Source: Ectobius pallidus (Eukaryota > Arthropoda > Insecta > Blattodea > Ectobiidae). From it: a stretch of 64,000 nt of DNA. The stretch lies in contig CAXKWD010000007.1 in assembly GCA_964059195.1 (NCBI GenBank), positions 154,675,269 through 154,739,268 on the forward strand. The letters are read 5' to 3'. The number at the start of each line of letters is the position of its first letter. The stretch's first letter is position 1. The notes under the pieces are model-generated. The model saw only the letters and a list, made by a program, of their open reading frames with translations. It was not told where the DNA came from and ran no database searches. Of the stretch, positions 11,531 through 21,881 are shown piece after piece. Made by a program: the position numbers and the translations under genes.

Positions 11531-12146
11531 GTCAGGATAATTGTCTCACAAATTTTTATTTTTAGATTTCTGGACAGAAGACGAGAAGATAAAGTTTCTG
11601 AATTACATAGAAACAAGCATTTCGTGATTTTAGTCGTCACTTAACTTCTTCCTTAACATTATTTGTACATGTATTTATTTCTCCCAGATTTATCAGGGTG
11701 TCCACTGGTCGGGAAAATCCGGGAATCCGGGAAATGGCCGAGAATTTCGTATGGTCGGGAAAATCCGGGAAAAGTCAATGAATTTGTTAAAATATCCGGG
11801 AAAATTCGAAAAATTGCAAAGTGGGATCAAAAAGACTTCTTGACAATAATAGGCCTATATGAAAGTATGTTTAATTTATTTTATTGTTCCTAATTTTTGT
11901 ATCTGTTATAGCCTTAGTAATTATTGTTTGCAACTACTTTTCTTACTAAAAGTTTTTCGTATTTGAAGTATGTATAATCCTATAATTTTTTCTTACACAG
12001 TTATTAGAAAGTGCTTCATATTTTGCTCGGGAATTTCTGAAATGATCAATGAAAATCAGGGAATAAACCGGGAATTTCTTCAGCATCACTTGGTGAACAC
12101 CCTGTTTATGAATTTCTCCACTTGTTCCAATGCTTTATCTGATGTA
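11531..12146 (-). mobile_element. LINE-2-type fragment, split by a miniature element
   Basis: Both flanks of 11694-12104 align in order to the adjacent LINE-2 copy at 12154-12777 ('ttttatttttagatttctgg' on one side, 'ttgttccaatgctttatctgat' on the other). It is therefore one minus-strand LINE piece interrupted by a later insertion. It covers a short internal part of the reverse-transcriptase frame and has no intact coding sequence. Confidence 0.7.
11694..12104. mobile_element. Miniature element with CAGGGTGTCCAC ends
   Basis: Ends read CAGGGTGTCCACTGGTCGGG and GGTGAACACCCTG. Inside, 'ccgggaa' phrases repeat at both ends. The flanks share TTTAT (11689-11693 and 12105-12109). A related element with CAGGGTGTCC ends lies at 52558-52983. 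Superfamily is unknown; the terminal CAGGG is seen in hAT and several other groups. Confidence 0.65.
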
Positions 12147-12153
12147 TATAGAC

Positions 12154-12777
12154 AATTGTGGCAATAGACAATTCCTAAAGGTTGAAGGAATGTTATCTAT
12201 TTTGCGCTTAGCTGAGCCTGCCATTCAATCCTATTCTGTGCTAACTCCATCCACCCATCCCTCGCAAATCCTACTTTCTTTCAATCTATTCTAATGTTCT
12301 CTTTTCCCTTCGAGTCTCCCAGTCAATACTTTTGAGATATGCCTTTCTTCCCCCATGCGCGCAACATGTCCTGCCTATTTCTTTTAATTACCCGTACTAT
12401 ATTCGATAATGTTGCTCGTCGTTATGCAGTTTTCTCTACTCCCCGTTTTCATCTCTGTTAGGCCCAAATATCTTCCTAAGCCCTCTGTTTTCGAACACTC
12501 TCAAATTATGTTCTTCCCAAAGAGTAAGCGACTATGTTTCACTTTCATATAGTACAGTAGTACAACCGCCAGGATAATTGTTTTATAAACTTTTATTTTT
12601 AGATTTCTGGATAGAAGGTGAGAAGATAAAATTTTCTGAATTATATAGAAACACAAGCTTTCCTGATTGTAGTCGACACTTAACTTCTACTTTAATATTA
12701 TTCGTGTCTGTAATTATTGCTCCCATGTATTTGTTCCAATGCTTTAACTGATAGCCTATGCGCATTGAAGAATCCAT
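12154..12777 (-). pseudogene. LINE-2 reverse transcriptase C-terminal part
   Basis: Read on the minus strand, the 5' portion encodes KYMGAIITDTNN followed by EVKCRLQSGK, the block in which insect non-LTR elements have Y-(L/M)-G-A-x-I-T and a charged helix. The following part contains degraded forms of the motifs seen more clearly at 29250-29810 (GHVARM, GRPRRRWED). The 3' end reads GGCAATAGACAATTCCT on the plus strand, the shared terminus of the family. Frameshifts and stops break the frame several times. Four copies occur in the window, all 5'-truncated. Confidence 0.75.
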
Positions 12778-12863
12778 CCATGAATTAAAAACTCACCTAT
12801 AGGAACCATTTCTAATTGGCGTCAGCTTACGTACACGATTTTAAATCTTTTTAACACGATGCC

Positions 12864-12912
12864 TTTAATGAAAAGGATACCAGGGCCTCACCCTGGTATC
12901 CTTTTCATTAAA
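12864..12912. other. Perfect 22-bp inverted repeat with a 5-nt loop
   Basis: Arms at 12864-12885 and 12891-12912 are exact complements (left arm starts TTTAATGAAAAGG and ends ACCAGGG); the loop is CCTCA. Such perfection is unusual in this decayed sequence. It may be a recent snap-back (template switch) event, a small RNA hairpin, or part of a fold-back element. Confidence 0.85.
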
Positions 12913-13396
12913 ACGACACCATACCTTCAGTGCAAAATTTTTATTTTTTATTTTATTAATTTTTTTATTACGGAATACATCATGCTGGCATTTAAAACTA
13001 GAAATAAATTTAAGAAATAATCAGTCATAATGTTTAATTTTTTTTTTAAATGTCTTTTTTTTAAAATTACTTGAACAGTGATCAAGCAGTGTAATCCTTG
13101 CTTGCTCTAAATATTCTCCACTGGTTTGAAGATATGTCGAGACATTTATACAGTAGAGCATCTCTGTGTTTGGAATCCACATGTGCTTTACTTCCTGGAT
13201 ACGAGTACCGGAGTAAAGGCTCAAGATGACTGACTGACGTAGCCCGGATATGCCATCTCCGCCTCTTCCTGCAACTTATCTGGGTTCAGTTCCAGTATCT
13301 GTAATTTCCTTTCTATGTTATCCTTTCTAAGAAATACATTTGTCTGCTATATAACATCCCAGTTATTAATCATTAGCCAACATTATTATTATTATA

Positions 13397-13912
13397 AGGT
13401 TTGTTCGCAAAGCAAATCCGTGACTGCTTGAGAATTGGTTGTACTGCGCATGTCCAGTCTGTAACTTACCCGTGATTTGCACTTTGCGAACGGTTAGAAG
13501 AATTTGGAATCGATAGTTTCTGCGTTTAATCGATATGATATGCAAATAAAATATATATTTCCCTTTAACATGTTATACATGCAATATACATCGGCAATAT
13601 AAACTATATTTTGGGAAACTTTTAATTATCTTCCATTATTCATACATATAAGTAGCCTATGCTTATAAATCTGGAGCAAGGATTTGGAGGGAGGAGTCAG
13701 GCGCGTGAAAATAGGTTACTGCGCTTGTCTCTGATAACAATTCATGGTAGAGCCTGCAAATTTTTCTTATAGTACAGAAACTGTCCGTGAGAGCTTTGCG
13801 AACAGAAGATTGAAATCAGAATCACGGATTCTCGCTTTGCGAACGCGTGTGGAGAAAGAGCGCATGCGCGAACGATTTGTTCCTGGTTTCTGACTGCTTT
13901 GCGAACAAACCT
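13397..13912. mobile_element. Miniature element with AGGTTTGTTCGCAAAGCA ends
   Basis: The 17-bp inverted ends AGGTTTGTTCGCAAAGCA and TGCTTTGCGAACAAACCT are exact. 'ctttgcgaac' occurs three more times inside, giving the sub-terminal repeats expected where a transposase binds. The target duplication is not clear (ATA on both sides at most). No transposase is present, and superfamily is unassigned. Confidence 0.75.
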
Positions 13913-13949
13913 ATAGTAATAATTCGATATGATTATTGTGCCTGAATTT

Positions 13950-14050
13950 GTGGTGGAGGGAGTAATTTCGAGGACTCCCATTCGGTAGGTCGCTGGTTTA
14001 AATCAATTGACTGGGTAATAATCTGAGAGTTTTTTCAGGGTTTCCTCCAA
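13950..14050 (+). mobile_element. SINE fragment
   Basis: The words 'aggtcgctggtttaaatc', 'gactgggtaataatctgag' and 'ttttttcagggtttcctcc' follow the order of a widespread insect SINE body (box B-like, then a GG-TTTTTTC-AGGGTTTCC block). Only about 100 bp survive. Confidence 0.4.
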
Positions 14051-15310
14051 AGTTGAAAAAATGTTGCTTATTGTGATCATAGATTCGGTTTATGTTATCA
14101 CATTTTCTGTTTTACGGCTTTATTTCCAAGTACTGTATTTCCAAGTCATTCAAAATTTCGTGTTTAAGGGTTTCGTTCTAACTGAGCTGTATTGTGTTCT
14201 ATTGGTAGTGTTCGCTATTCACACGATGACCAGTCTGAGGGGGTGGCATTTGCTAACTTCCTCTTTTAAGCAGTAAAACATGTTTTATCCCTCAGTAAAG
14301 CTGCAGCTTTTGATTTATGAAGATAACAGTATTGACGTGCAGTGATTGCTAGTGTAAAATGAAAAGACTTGAACAGACAGGCATTAGAAGTTTAGCTACG
14401 CGGTGTTTTCACCACAGATCAGTATAAACTTCTAAAAACACACGTAACTCGTAACTGAGTTTGTAGTATTGGTTAATGGACTCCTAAAGGAAAACAAAAA
14501 TAATTTGGAACTTTGTAACTGATTGATAAATAGTTGCTTGCAGTCTAATACTGTATTATGAGTGGTTCAATGATTCACAATTACATGTTATTTTATGAAT
14601 AAATAATTTTTAATTTTGTTTTTGTATATGAATGAATAACCTTCATTTAATTTCTTCGTCTACTGTTATCAATCGATTAATATTATCAGATTAGCTGCGT
14701 CCCGAAGTGGTCACAATAAGCGGCGTGCACTGTATTAGCGGCTTTCTTTAATTACCTGTATTAGGTAGCATTCTGATGTTTTCTGTATAATATTGTATTT
14801 ATCTATACTGAACTTGTAGGCTGTGTTTGCGTTAGTCTATAGCATCATTCAAGGTCCTCAGGACATGTATTTAAATAAGTTAATAAAAATAAATATATTA
14901 ATATTTGTGAATGGTAAGAAAATAAAAATAATTTTTGATGGGCTATGATATAAAATACCTAGCATTTTCCTAGAAACGGTTGATAAAAAAATCCATTGAA
15001 GATCTTCCTGCTGACCGAATTTGAGCCATATGTTACATTACCCTATTTAGCTTACTTTCGCTTGTATGTATTGTGTGTTGCGTGATGGCAGTTTGCAGGA
15101 GTCGCCAGGAAGTCTGTCACAGGCTCTGATATCGACCAGTGAAGTTGGTACTGTACGATTTGGACAGCGTCCAACCAACTTGTCATTCATCAGGTGTGTT
15201 TGAAAGTTAAGTGTCTCCTCTTAGGGGGTTCCTCTTTCAGATTGACACACAATCGTTACTCCAAGTGCAATGGCCAAAACGTAAAGTCACGGACCCACAT
15301 TCAGGAGGGT
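14051..15310. other. No gene recognised
   Basis: AT-rich sequence with no supported open frame, structure or terminal repeats. Short open frames have no recognisable domains. Confidence 0.5.
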
Positions 15311-15893
15311 GGGTTTTTTTTTTTTTTTATTTTTTTTTTTTTTTTTTATTTTTTATTATTTATTTATTACAAGAGATATTACAAGAGGTATTACATTTAG
15401 TAATACACCCGAATGAGCAAGACTGCTCGTGCTCGGGTGCCGTTTCAAAAATATCAAAGTGAAGAAAGAGGAGAGATAAAGAAATAGAGTGTAAAATGTG
15501 CTTAACTAAAAAAGAAAGTAAAACAAAAACATTAAACATAAAAACATAAATACATAAAAGGAGTGAAACAAAAATTACTTAAAAGCTAAAAAATTACAAA
15601 AAATTCTTTACATATCTATTAAATTTAACAGTGGAGTATGCTGAGAGATCAGGATTTTTTCTGATAATTGAGTTATAGAAGCGCGGTCCAAAATTAATGC
15701 TATGCTTTAATCCTGCCGATGTGAGACATTTGGGTTCTAATAGGAGTAAATTAGTATTTCGTCTAGTTTTGTAGATATGATCACTGGAAGAGTATTTTAT
15801 ACGATGTTTGTGAAAATATTTTAATATAGAAAATTTGTAAATTTGGTCCAAACTTAAAACATTAAATTCCGAAAATATTAGGCTAGTTTGAAT
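15311..15893 (-). mobile_element. LINE-1-type fragment B
   Basis: Minus-strand copy of the element at 10166-10795, with a long T-run (15314-15358) representing the A-tail on the plus strand, the same 3' hairpin (15408-15437) and the C-terminal coding part. Homology to copy A stops near 15893, where 5' truncation occurred. No target duplication is obvious. Confidence 0.8.
15594..15893 (-). pseudogene. Reverse transcriptase C-terminal fragment, frame intact
   Basis: This open frame has the same C-terminal block as copy A (SILKYFHKHRIKYSSS, TRRNTNLLLLEPKCLTSAGL, NFGPRFYNSI) but keeps the original end, DLSAYSTVKFNRYVKNFL, before its stop. It is the better guide to the family's C terminus. Only about 100 codons remain and the polymerase core is absent, so it is a 5'-truncated dead copy. 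The frame being open over its whole length suggests a fairly young insertion. Confidence 0.75.
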
Positions 15894-16095
15894 CCCATGG
15901 CCCATGTATGTGGTTTTATGACAAACAGAGGCAAGCTGTATTTGAATTTTCTTGCTCTGGACTTACGAATAGTCAGTAAGCCTACAAATGAATGAACTGA
16001 GTTTGCCAAGTAAGCTGTAAACAAAAGGCAAACTAGGGCATTGGGTAGGAGCCTGAATTTTTCGCGTTAGCTATAAAACCGACTTTTATTAAATA

Positions 16096-16430
16096 CTAGC
16101 AGGTGCCCGCATCTTCGCCCACGATAATTAATTGCAAAATTATAAATTACGCTCATAATAATTAAAATATATTTATTAACACTTACACGCGAATCATTCA
16201 TAAACTAAACGATTAATAAATATAACGAAACAGCAAATAATCCGACTTTGGAGTTCATTCCACGATTAGAAAGCTCTTACTGAGGGGAAAACTACCTCAG
16301 ATTCGAGTTCTCTAGCCCAGAAAACCCCTGCATAGTGTGTTCCGTCCAAATCGATCAATGTTTACCCATTTAGGCCAAATTCATTATCCCTATTCCGTCT
16401 ATGTTGAAAATTTTAGACGTCTGCGTGCTT
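16096..16430 (-). mobile_element. Helitron 3' part, truncated
   Basis: On the minus strand it ends in a hairpin followed by CTAG with T outside (plus strand: a-CTAGCAGGTGCCCGC). The body matches the full-length copies at 20749-21169 and 59503-60060 up to 'gacgtctgcgtgc', where similarity stops. The hairpin has mutated (CATCTTCGCCCACG). Confidence 0.6.
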
Positions 16431-16865
16431 TGATATTATAAACAAATGAATCGACCTTCGGATCTAGCGGACCATATAGAGTGTACTAAGAGTATATTGT
16501 CCGAAAGGTGGGGATTATGCATTCTGAAGCTATGAAGTACGATGCGGATATAGCAATAATAAGTAGGCCTATTACAATCGATGAAAACTCATATCGTGAT
16601 CTGAGGAAATGACGTTAAAACGTTATCGGAAATCAAAACATTAAGATCAATTCCTTGACCTCTATGGTTATTTGAATTATCATCATTCCCTCATAACCAT
16701 AAGTGGACCCTAACACATCTGTGTATTGCAGACGTAGTTGTTCGTGTGTTACAAAAACTAAAATCCCATGGCGCTACATTCAGAAGTGTTGCCTGTCCCA
16801 TGGCCTACCATCCGACCGCTGCGACATGTTTCTCCTTATTGCGGTTTAATTGGTAGAGAACTTAC
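16431..16865. other. No gene recognised
   Basis: Mixed-composition sequence between a Helitron remnant and a LINE fragment. No coding frame or repeat ends are supported. Confidence 0.45.
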
Positions 16866-17110
16866 GCAATGATAATAGACAATTCCTAAGCAAGCTAAAG
16901 GAATATTATCTATTTTATGGAACCCGAAGGTTCATTGCCGCGCTTACTTGAGCCTGCCGTTCAACCCTATTCTGTGCTAACTCCATCCAACCATCCCTCT
17001 CAAATCCTACTTCTCTTAAATCTATCCTAATATTGTCCTCCCACCTACGTCTAGGTCTTCTATGTCTTTTCCCTTCGGGTCTCCCAGTTAATATTTTTTA
17101 GATATGTCTT
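16866..17110 (-). pseudogene. LINE-2 3' end fragment
   Basis: Reverse complement encodes the GRPRRRWEDNIRIDLREV-like tail of the LINE-2 protein and the shared 3' terminus (plus strand 'gacaattcctaagcaagcta'). It is closely similar to 29590-29800 and 62885-63117. It starts abruptly at about 17110, as expected for 5' truncation. Confidence 0.75.
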
Positions 17111-17129
17111 GGTAGATAACACGATTCTG

Positions 17130-17350
17130 AAATCAGTTATTTTAAGAAATAATAGTTGTTTTCTGAAATACAGATGTCAGTTCTAAAATGCATTTACTGT
17201 ATATTCTGCAATGCAACTTGTCCTTTTCTGAAATACAGTTTCTCTTTTTTCTGAAATGCAATTATTTTCCGCATTACAGCTGCCATTTTGTAGGGTGCAA
17301 TTGCCAATTTTTGAAAATCAATTGTTATTTTCTGAAGTGTAGTTATATAG
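17130..17350. repeat. Degenerate tandem repeats of a TTTTCTGAAATGCAATTG-like unit
   Basis: At least six imperfect units built on 'ttttctgaaatrcag' plus a short linker run head to tail. The overlapping hydrophobic open frames on both strands result from the repetition and are not genes. Confidence 0.6.
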
Positions 17351-17371
17351 TTGTTATATATATATGTTACC

Positions 17372-17600
17372 AACTGAGCTATCGTGGCAACTTTGCGGTA
17401 AAACATTATATTTTCCAACTGACTCACATATCCCAGTATAGACCATATTGAGTATTTGAAGATCCTAGTTCAAATCCCCGCTATGGCATTGCATTTTTCA
17501 GTCTGACTTCACCTTTCTAGCTTAGCCTATACACGGCCAGTGTGAAAGAATTGTCATTCCAACCTCTGTACTGTCCAATCTTAGAATAAGTTATTGTTAT
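17372..17600 (+). mobile_element. SINE-like fragment
   Basis: A reversed D-arm word (ACCAACTGAGCTATCG) is followed 90 bp later by a forward box B (GTTCAAATCCCCGC) and a T-rich spacer with 'cagtctgacttcacctttc'. The mixed orientation suggests two SINE remnants joined together. Confidence 0.35.
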
Positions 17601-17917
17601 TACTATCTTCATCGTTATTATTGGGAATTTTACATTATGTCTTCATTTATCGCATGATAATACAGTGGTTATTAAAAAAGATAATAGTAGGCCTATGTAA
17701 GAATATTCGTCCTCGAAATTAATTATGGTATTTTCTGTATTTCAGGTAAGTCAGTCCATCCCGGATGACTCTCCTCGCCTTGACACAGTCTCAGGTATTT
17801 CTCGTTACTCATGGAGTTGTGAAACTGTAAATACCGGAAGATTTTTTTTTTATATTAGTCATCAGGTGCATATCTTGAATATCTCATTGCTCTCCCGTTG
17901 TCGTAAAGAGCAGCAGA

Positions 17918-17964
<47 letters not shown>

Positions 17965-18110
17965 TAACAATAACAAAATAATAACAATAATAATAATAAT
18001 AAAACAGGCAAACTGATGTAATAAACTGCCAGAATGCTTTCGTTTAATCAATGATAATTGCAATTATGATATGCAGAAAAGAAGTTCTTTTTAATCGATC
18101 TCCGAATCGA
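17918..18110 (-). repeat. (TAA)n tail plus 3' part of repeat family Y
   Basis: An AAT/AAC microsatellite (17918-18002) adjoins 'aaactgatgtaataaactgc' and 'caattatgatatgcagaaaa', the 3' end of the family found complete at 29948-30850, 40400-41182 and 43132-43718. Each copy has the microsatellite at the same end, so the array grew from the element's tail. Confidence 0.6.
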
Positions 18111-18132
18111 AAACAATAGCTGTCACATAAAA

Positions 18133-18530
18133 GAAAGACATAAGCATTCATGAACCACAGATTATTGTCTCTGTTGGACATTACATGAGAATATTATAGG
18201 AGAAAAATACCTCAGACGCTGGGACTTGATCTAAGGACCTTAGGCTATTCCCGCCAATGCTCTACCAACTGAGCTAAGCCGGAGTTCAATTCATAGCGCC
18301 ATGACTAACCCCTAATGGTCTACCTCACAGACAGACAAGTTATGTCATATGCAGTACTGTGAGGTACACTAAGTAGTGATTAGGGCAATTAGTCATAGGA
18401 GAGAGGATCCATCTGGCGCTATGAATTAAACTCCGGCTTAGCTCAGTTGGTAGAGCATTGGCGCGAATAGCCAAAGACCTGGGTTCAAGTCCCAGTGTCG
18501 GAGGAATTTTTCTCCTATAAGTTTAATATC
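18133..18530. mobile_element. Head-to-head pair of tRNA-like elements forming a fold-back
   Basis: A minus-strand tRNA-like unit (18215-18288) and a plus-strand unit (18433-18503) face each other. Their 5' leaders are also inverted copies, so arms of about 170 bp extend from the centre (about 18350) outward. The plus unit can form a full cloverleaf: 7-bp acceptor CTCCGGC/GTCGGAG, D-arm TAGCTCAGTTGGTAGAGC, anticodon stem TTGGC/GCCAA with loop GCGAATA, and a perfect T-stem CTGGG/CCCAG. The loop has C at position 33 where a working tRNA has U, so these are probably SINE heads. A third copy of the outer part is at 58828-58925. Confidence 0.7.
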
Positions 18531-19486
18531 CTCGCATAAAAGAAGTTTTGCTAGGCTTCACCTTAGGCATGTATACGGTCTGACTTCCTTCTACACAGAA
18601 GTGGATTTGTACACAGTCTCCCAACCTCCATTGTCACGACTCGGCATTGAATCACTGTTATCTGTTCGAACTGAGAAAGAGCTGTAAAAATTAAGTCAAA
18701 AGAAGGTGAAGTTGCAAAAAATGAACAAGTCATTAAGATCTAAAACGGACAAATAAGCAGAAAAGCCGTAAAAGACAAAAGTGGACAAATAAAGACTACA
18801 ATTTTCTGGCCTCCAGTTACCCAAAATGACCATATAAATAAGCCTCGTCTTCAGACATAAAAAAGAACAAGATTTTTCCTCGACTTTCTGGTCCAGGGCA
18901 ACAAATTCAAGTCTGAAGGATGTAGCCAAGTTAAGAATTTTAGTCGCCATAATTGTTACATATGACATAGCATAACATTGGGAATAGTAAATAACTCCTG
19001 CGGGACAAAATTCCCGCACACCGGCCTAAGTTGCAGTACATCCCGTCGTTAATTAACCATATAGGCCTACCTACCTACCTTCCCCTACTTGTTCTTTACA
19101 TATATAATATTACAGCCTAAATCCCTTTTAAATATGAAAATTAAATAAATAAATATTTGTATTTTTTTGCATGGTACAAATTAATTTATTATAAATTATT
19201 ATTATTAAAACGAACTAATTATTTTGGAAGTATTTATTGTAAACGGCTCTAACAAACAAAAGCCAAACACAAACTACATACCCTTTTCCTTACTAGAGAC
19301 TCTAGAACAACGATTGGTTAACACCCAGGGAACTAAACCCAATTAGAATCGCTTGGGAAATTCAAATTATATCTATAATTTCCGAATATGTCAAAAGTGA
19401 CTATGTCTATGACAATATCTCCTATTAATTTGAAACTAAATACTAAACCTAAAATGAAATGGAGACCAAAATAATAAAAGTAAATA
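18531..19486. other. No gene recognised; one short repeat
   Basis: The segment 18895-18975 ('aaattcaagtctgaag', 'gtagccaagtta', 'ttttagtcgccat') recurs at 29822-29905 and 41203-41285. The 107-codon minus-strand open frame across it has no recognisable domain. Nothing else is supported. Confidence 0.45.
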
Positions 19487-20130
19487 CCGTATATTTCTGT
19501 AGATAAAAAAGTCCCCGCAAATTCGGGGTCCTCTTATAGGGGGAAAAAACGGAAATTTAAATAAATTAAAACCATTATAAAATTATGTAGGCTATTTTGA
19601 TGTCAAGTCAAGTTATATTATCTCGATACATTAAACGTTAGGTTCCATTTGCGGACAAATGTAAGCCCCGAAATAATGCGAATTTCGTAAATAAAACCAA
19701 AAACGCCATATTCCGTGAAATAAAGCCTATTTTTTGTATTTTTCATTTTTCCCTTCCTACCGGTACGTGTATCACATGTATCGTTCTGTTCCACTGTGCT
19801 CACTGACGCCATTTTGACAACAACAAAAAAAAAAATATATCGAAGAAGCTTTGTTCCGGTAAGGGTAGCAAACAGTCTTTTTAACTAACTGTAGTTATTT
19901 TGCTCTAACTACTTCTATGTACCCTTTCGGATTATAATAGTGTGATGGTTGGCAACATTTTTGCGATCAACCAGAAAACTGAAACAAAAAGGAAACTTTT
20001 TTGAAGTTGTTTCGTAAACATAAATTCATAGGCCGTCGATAGTTTGGGGTCGTCTTATAGGACAGATGTTTGCTAAAACTATAAAATTTTGACGAAAATG
20101 TGTACCTCGTCTTATCTGCAGAAATATAGG
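19487..20130. mobile_element. Tc1/mariner-type miniature element with CCGTATATTTCTG ends
   Basis: The left end CCGTATATTTCTGTAGATAA matches the right end, which on the other strand reads CCTATATTTCTGCAGATAAG. TA flanks both sides (19485-19486, 20131-20132). Sub-terminal 'tcttatag' and 'ggggtc' motifs are inverted too. No transposase is present. Confidence 0.75.
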
Positions 20131-20748
20131 TAAGATAGAAATTGTCGCCCGTCTCAGAACCTGGCTGTCAGTCTCTGTCTGGCGACCGGAAATTTCGTGC
20201 CCTGTCCTAGCCCTACTTATTACATTACCTACGGATTGTTAATAAACTAAGATAGTCCGCGTTATGAAGTACTGCTTTAATTACGTGATTCAGACTGAGT
20301 CAACACGAGGTGTTGTACGTGACTCACAGCTCGGTCGATACTTCGATCCCCTGCCACACCGACATACTTGCTATTCATTTGCTGGACCGCAGAGAAACAG
20401 TTCCTGAGCGAGATTCCGTGTTAAACATGCAGTTCATAGGATGTTCAGGAGCATTCTGACATGCACGATTCCCAAAGCTACTTACTGGTAGCACATCCAT
20501 CTTCCGAGCATTCGTATAGACCTGTCCTGTACTCTGGACCGCCAAGGGGGGAATACGAAAAGTACTAAAATATCTGTAAAATAAAAATTCTCTGCGCCTT
20601 TCTAGTTATATTGTAAAATAGAAGTTATACATTACTAGGGCAGTACATGTTAAACATTGTGTTTATTTACTTTTTCTTTATATAGACCTATTATGAGTCC
20701 AAACTGATTTAAACAGGGTTAATATTTTCAGTTCTATTGTATTTATAA
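20131..20748. other. Possibly unique stretch, no gene recognised
   Basis: GC content is moderate and no part matches other segments of the window. No open frame of convincing length was found on either strand. A degraded exon or old transposon cannot be excluded. Confidence 0.4.
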
Positions 20749-21169
20749 CTAGCAGGTGCCCGTGGCTTCCCTCACGATAATTAATTCGAAGATTAAAAAT
20801 TAAGAGGAAAATAATTAAAACATTTATTAACACACGCGAATCATTCATAAACTAAACGATTAATAATTATAATGAAACAGCTATAGATCCGAGTTTAGAG
20901 TGGATTCCACGATTAGAAAACGCCGCTTGGGAAAAATTGAAATGTATTATCGAAAACTGATGCTTCGATTAAGGAAAAAAAAAAACACGTTTTCTGGCAG
21001 TTTTTCACTCATATCTCGCAAACTAAAATAAAAAATCCGGTTTCGAGGTGCATTCGGCCATCCTTCAATCCATCTATGTTTAAAATTTCAGATCTTTGCG
21101 TGCAGTAGATTTCGCTGGGCTTCGCGCACAGACAGACAGACAAACAAACACTCCCTCTTATTATATAGA
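20749..21169 (-). mobile_element. Short non-autonomous Helitron
   Basis: Read on the minus strand, the element starts TCTATATAATAAGAGGG, carries a TGTCTGTCTGTC-type run, and ends with a GC-rich hairpin followed by CTAG, inserted between A and T. These are the Helitron rules: 5' TC, 3' hairpin plus CTRR, AT target and no target duplication. There is no Rep/helicase coding. The hairpin here is degraded (GTGGCTTCCCTCACG) but intact in the copy at 59503-60060. Confidence 0.65.
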
Positions 21170-21831
21170 TTGACTACTTATCGCTGTAGAATGCGCAAAG
21201 GGATATTCTTCTATAATTCTGAACATTATATTCCTTACAGTCTCTCCCTATAGGCTACTACGTCTTCAGAATGTATAGTTCACGAAGCGAACACATAAAT
21301 ACGTTCGATTGATAAGGAAAAGTTGATAACGGACTAGCTTAGAATCCTGGAGCATGGCCATCTGGTAGAGATCCCTCGTGTAATACCAAAGAAGGCCACG
21401 CTTCGAGTTGAGGGCAAAGGCTATCTTTTACGGCTGCTACATTGACCACTAATAATAGTGATAATAAACAAATTTGCAGCAATTAACGACTTCACACAAA
21501 CAGTCTATCGGGACAACTTTATGTCTCTTTCCTGCTTCCACTTATAAAAGGTCTTTAATTTCTTTAAAACAGGTCTTTAATTCTGCGTATTTCTATATGT
21601 CAGTACGATGCGAATTATACGGCTGTCAACTGTCTTGTGTCTGGACATTGTTACGCCTAATCTCACGGCCCCATGTGCTTGAAATCTCGTTGTGGACGAT
21701 ATTGTCTGGAGAAGTGACCTTAATGATCGATCTTTACAAGCTTTCGAAATAAAAAGAAGACTTCTAGTGAAGTTCCTGTCACATTCTATTTTCTAGTTCA
21801 CTCCATACAAGAGAATCCACATAAGAGTAAT

Positions 21832-21881
<50 letters not shown>

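Noticed and set aside
18433..18503. Functional tRNA gene (anticodon-like GAA)
   Set aside because: The cloverleaf is complete but position 33 is C and the unit is part of a dispersed, inverted repeat; a SINE head is more likely.
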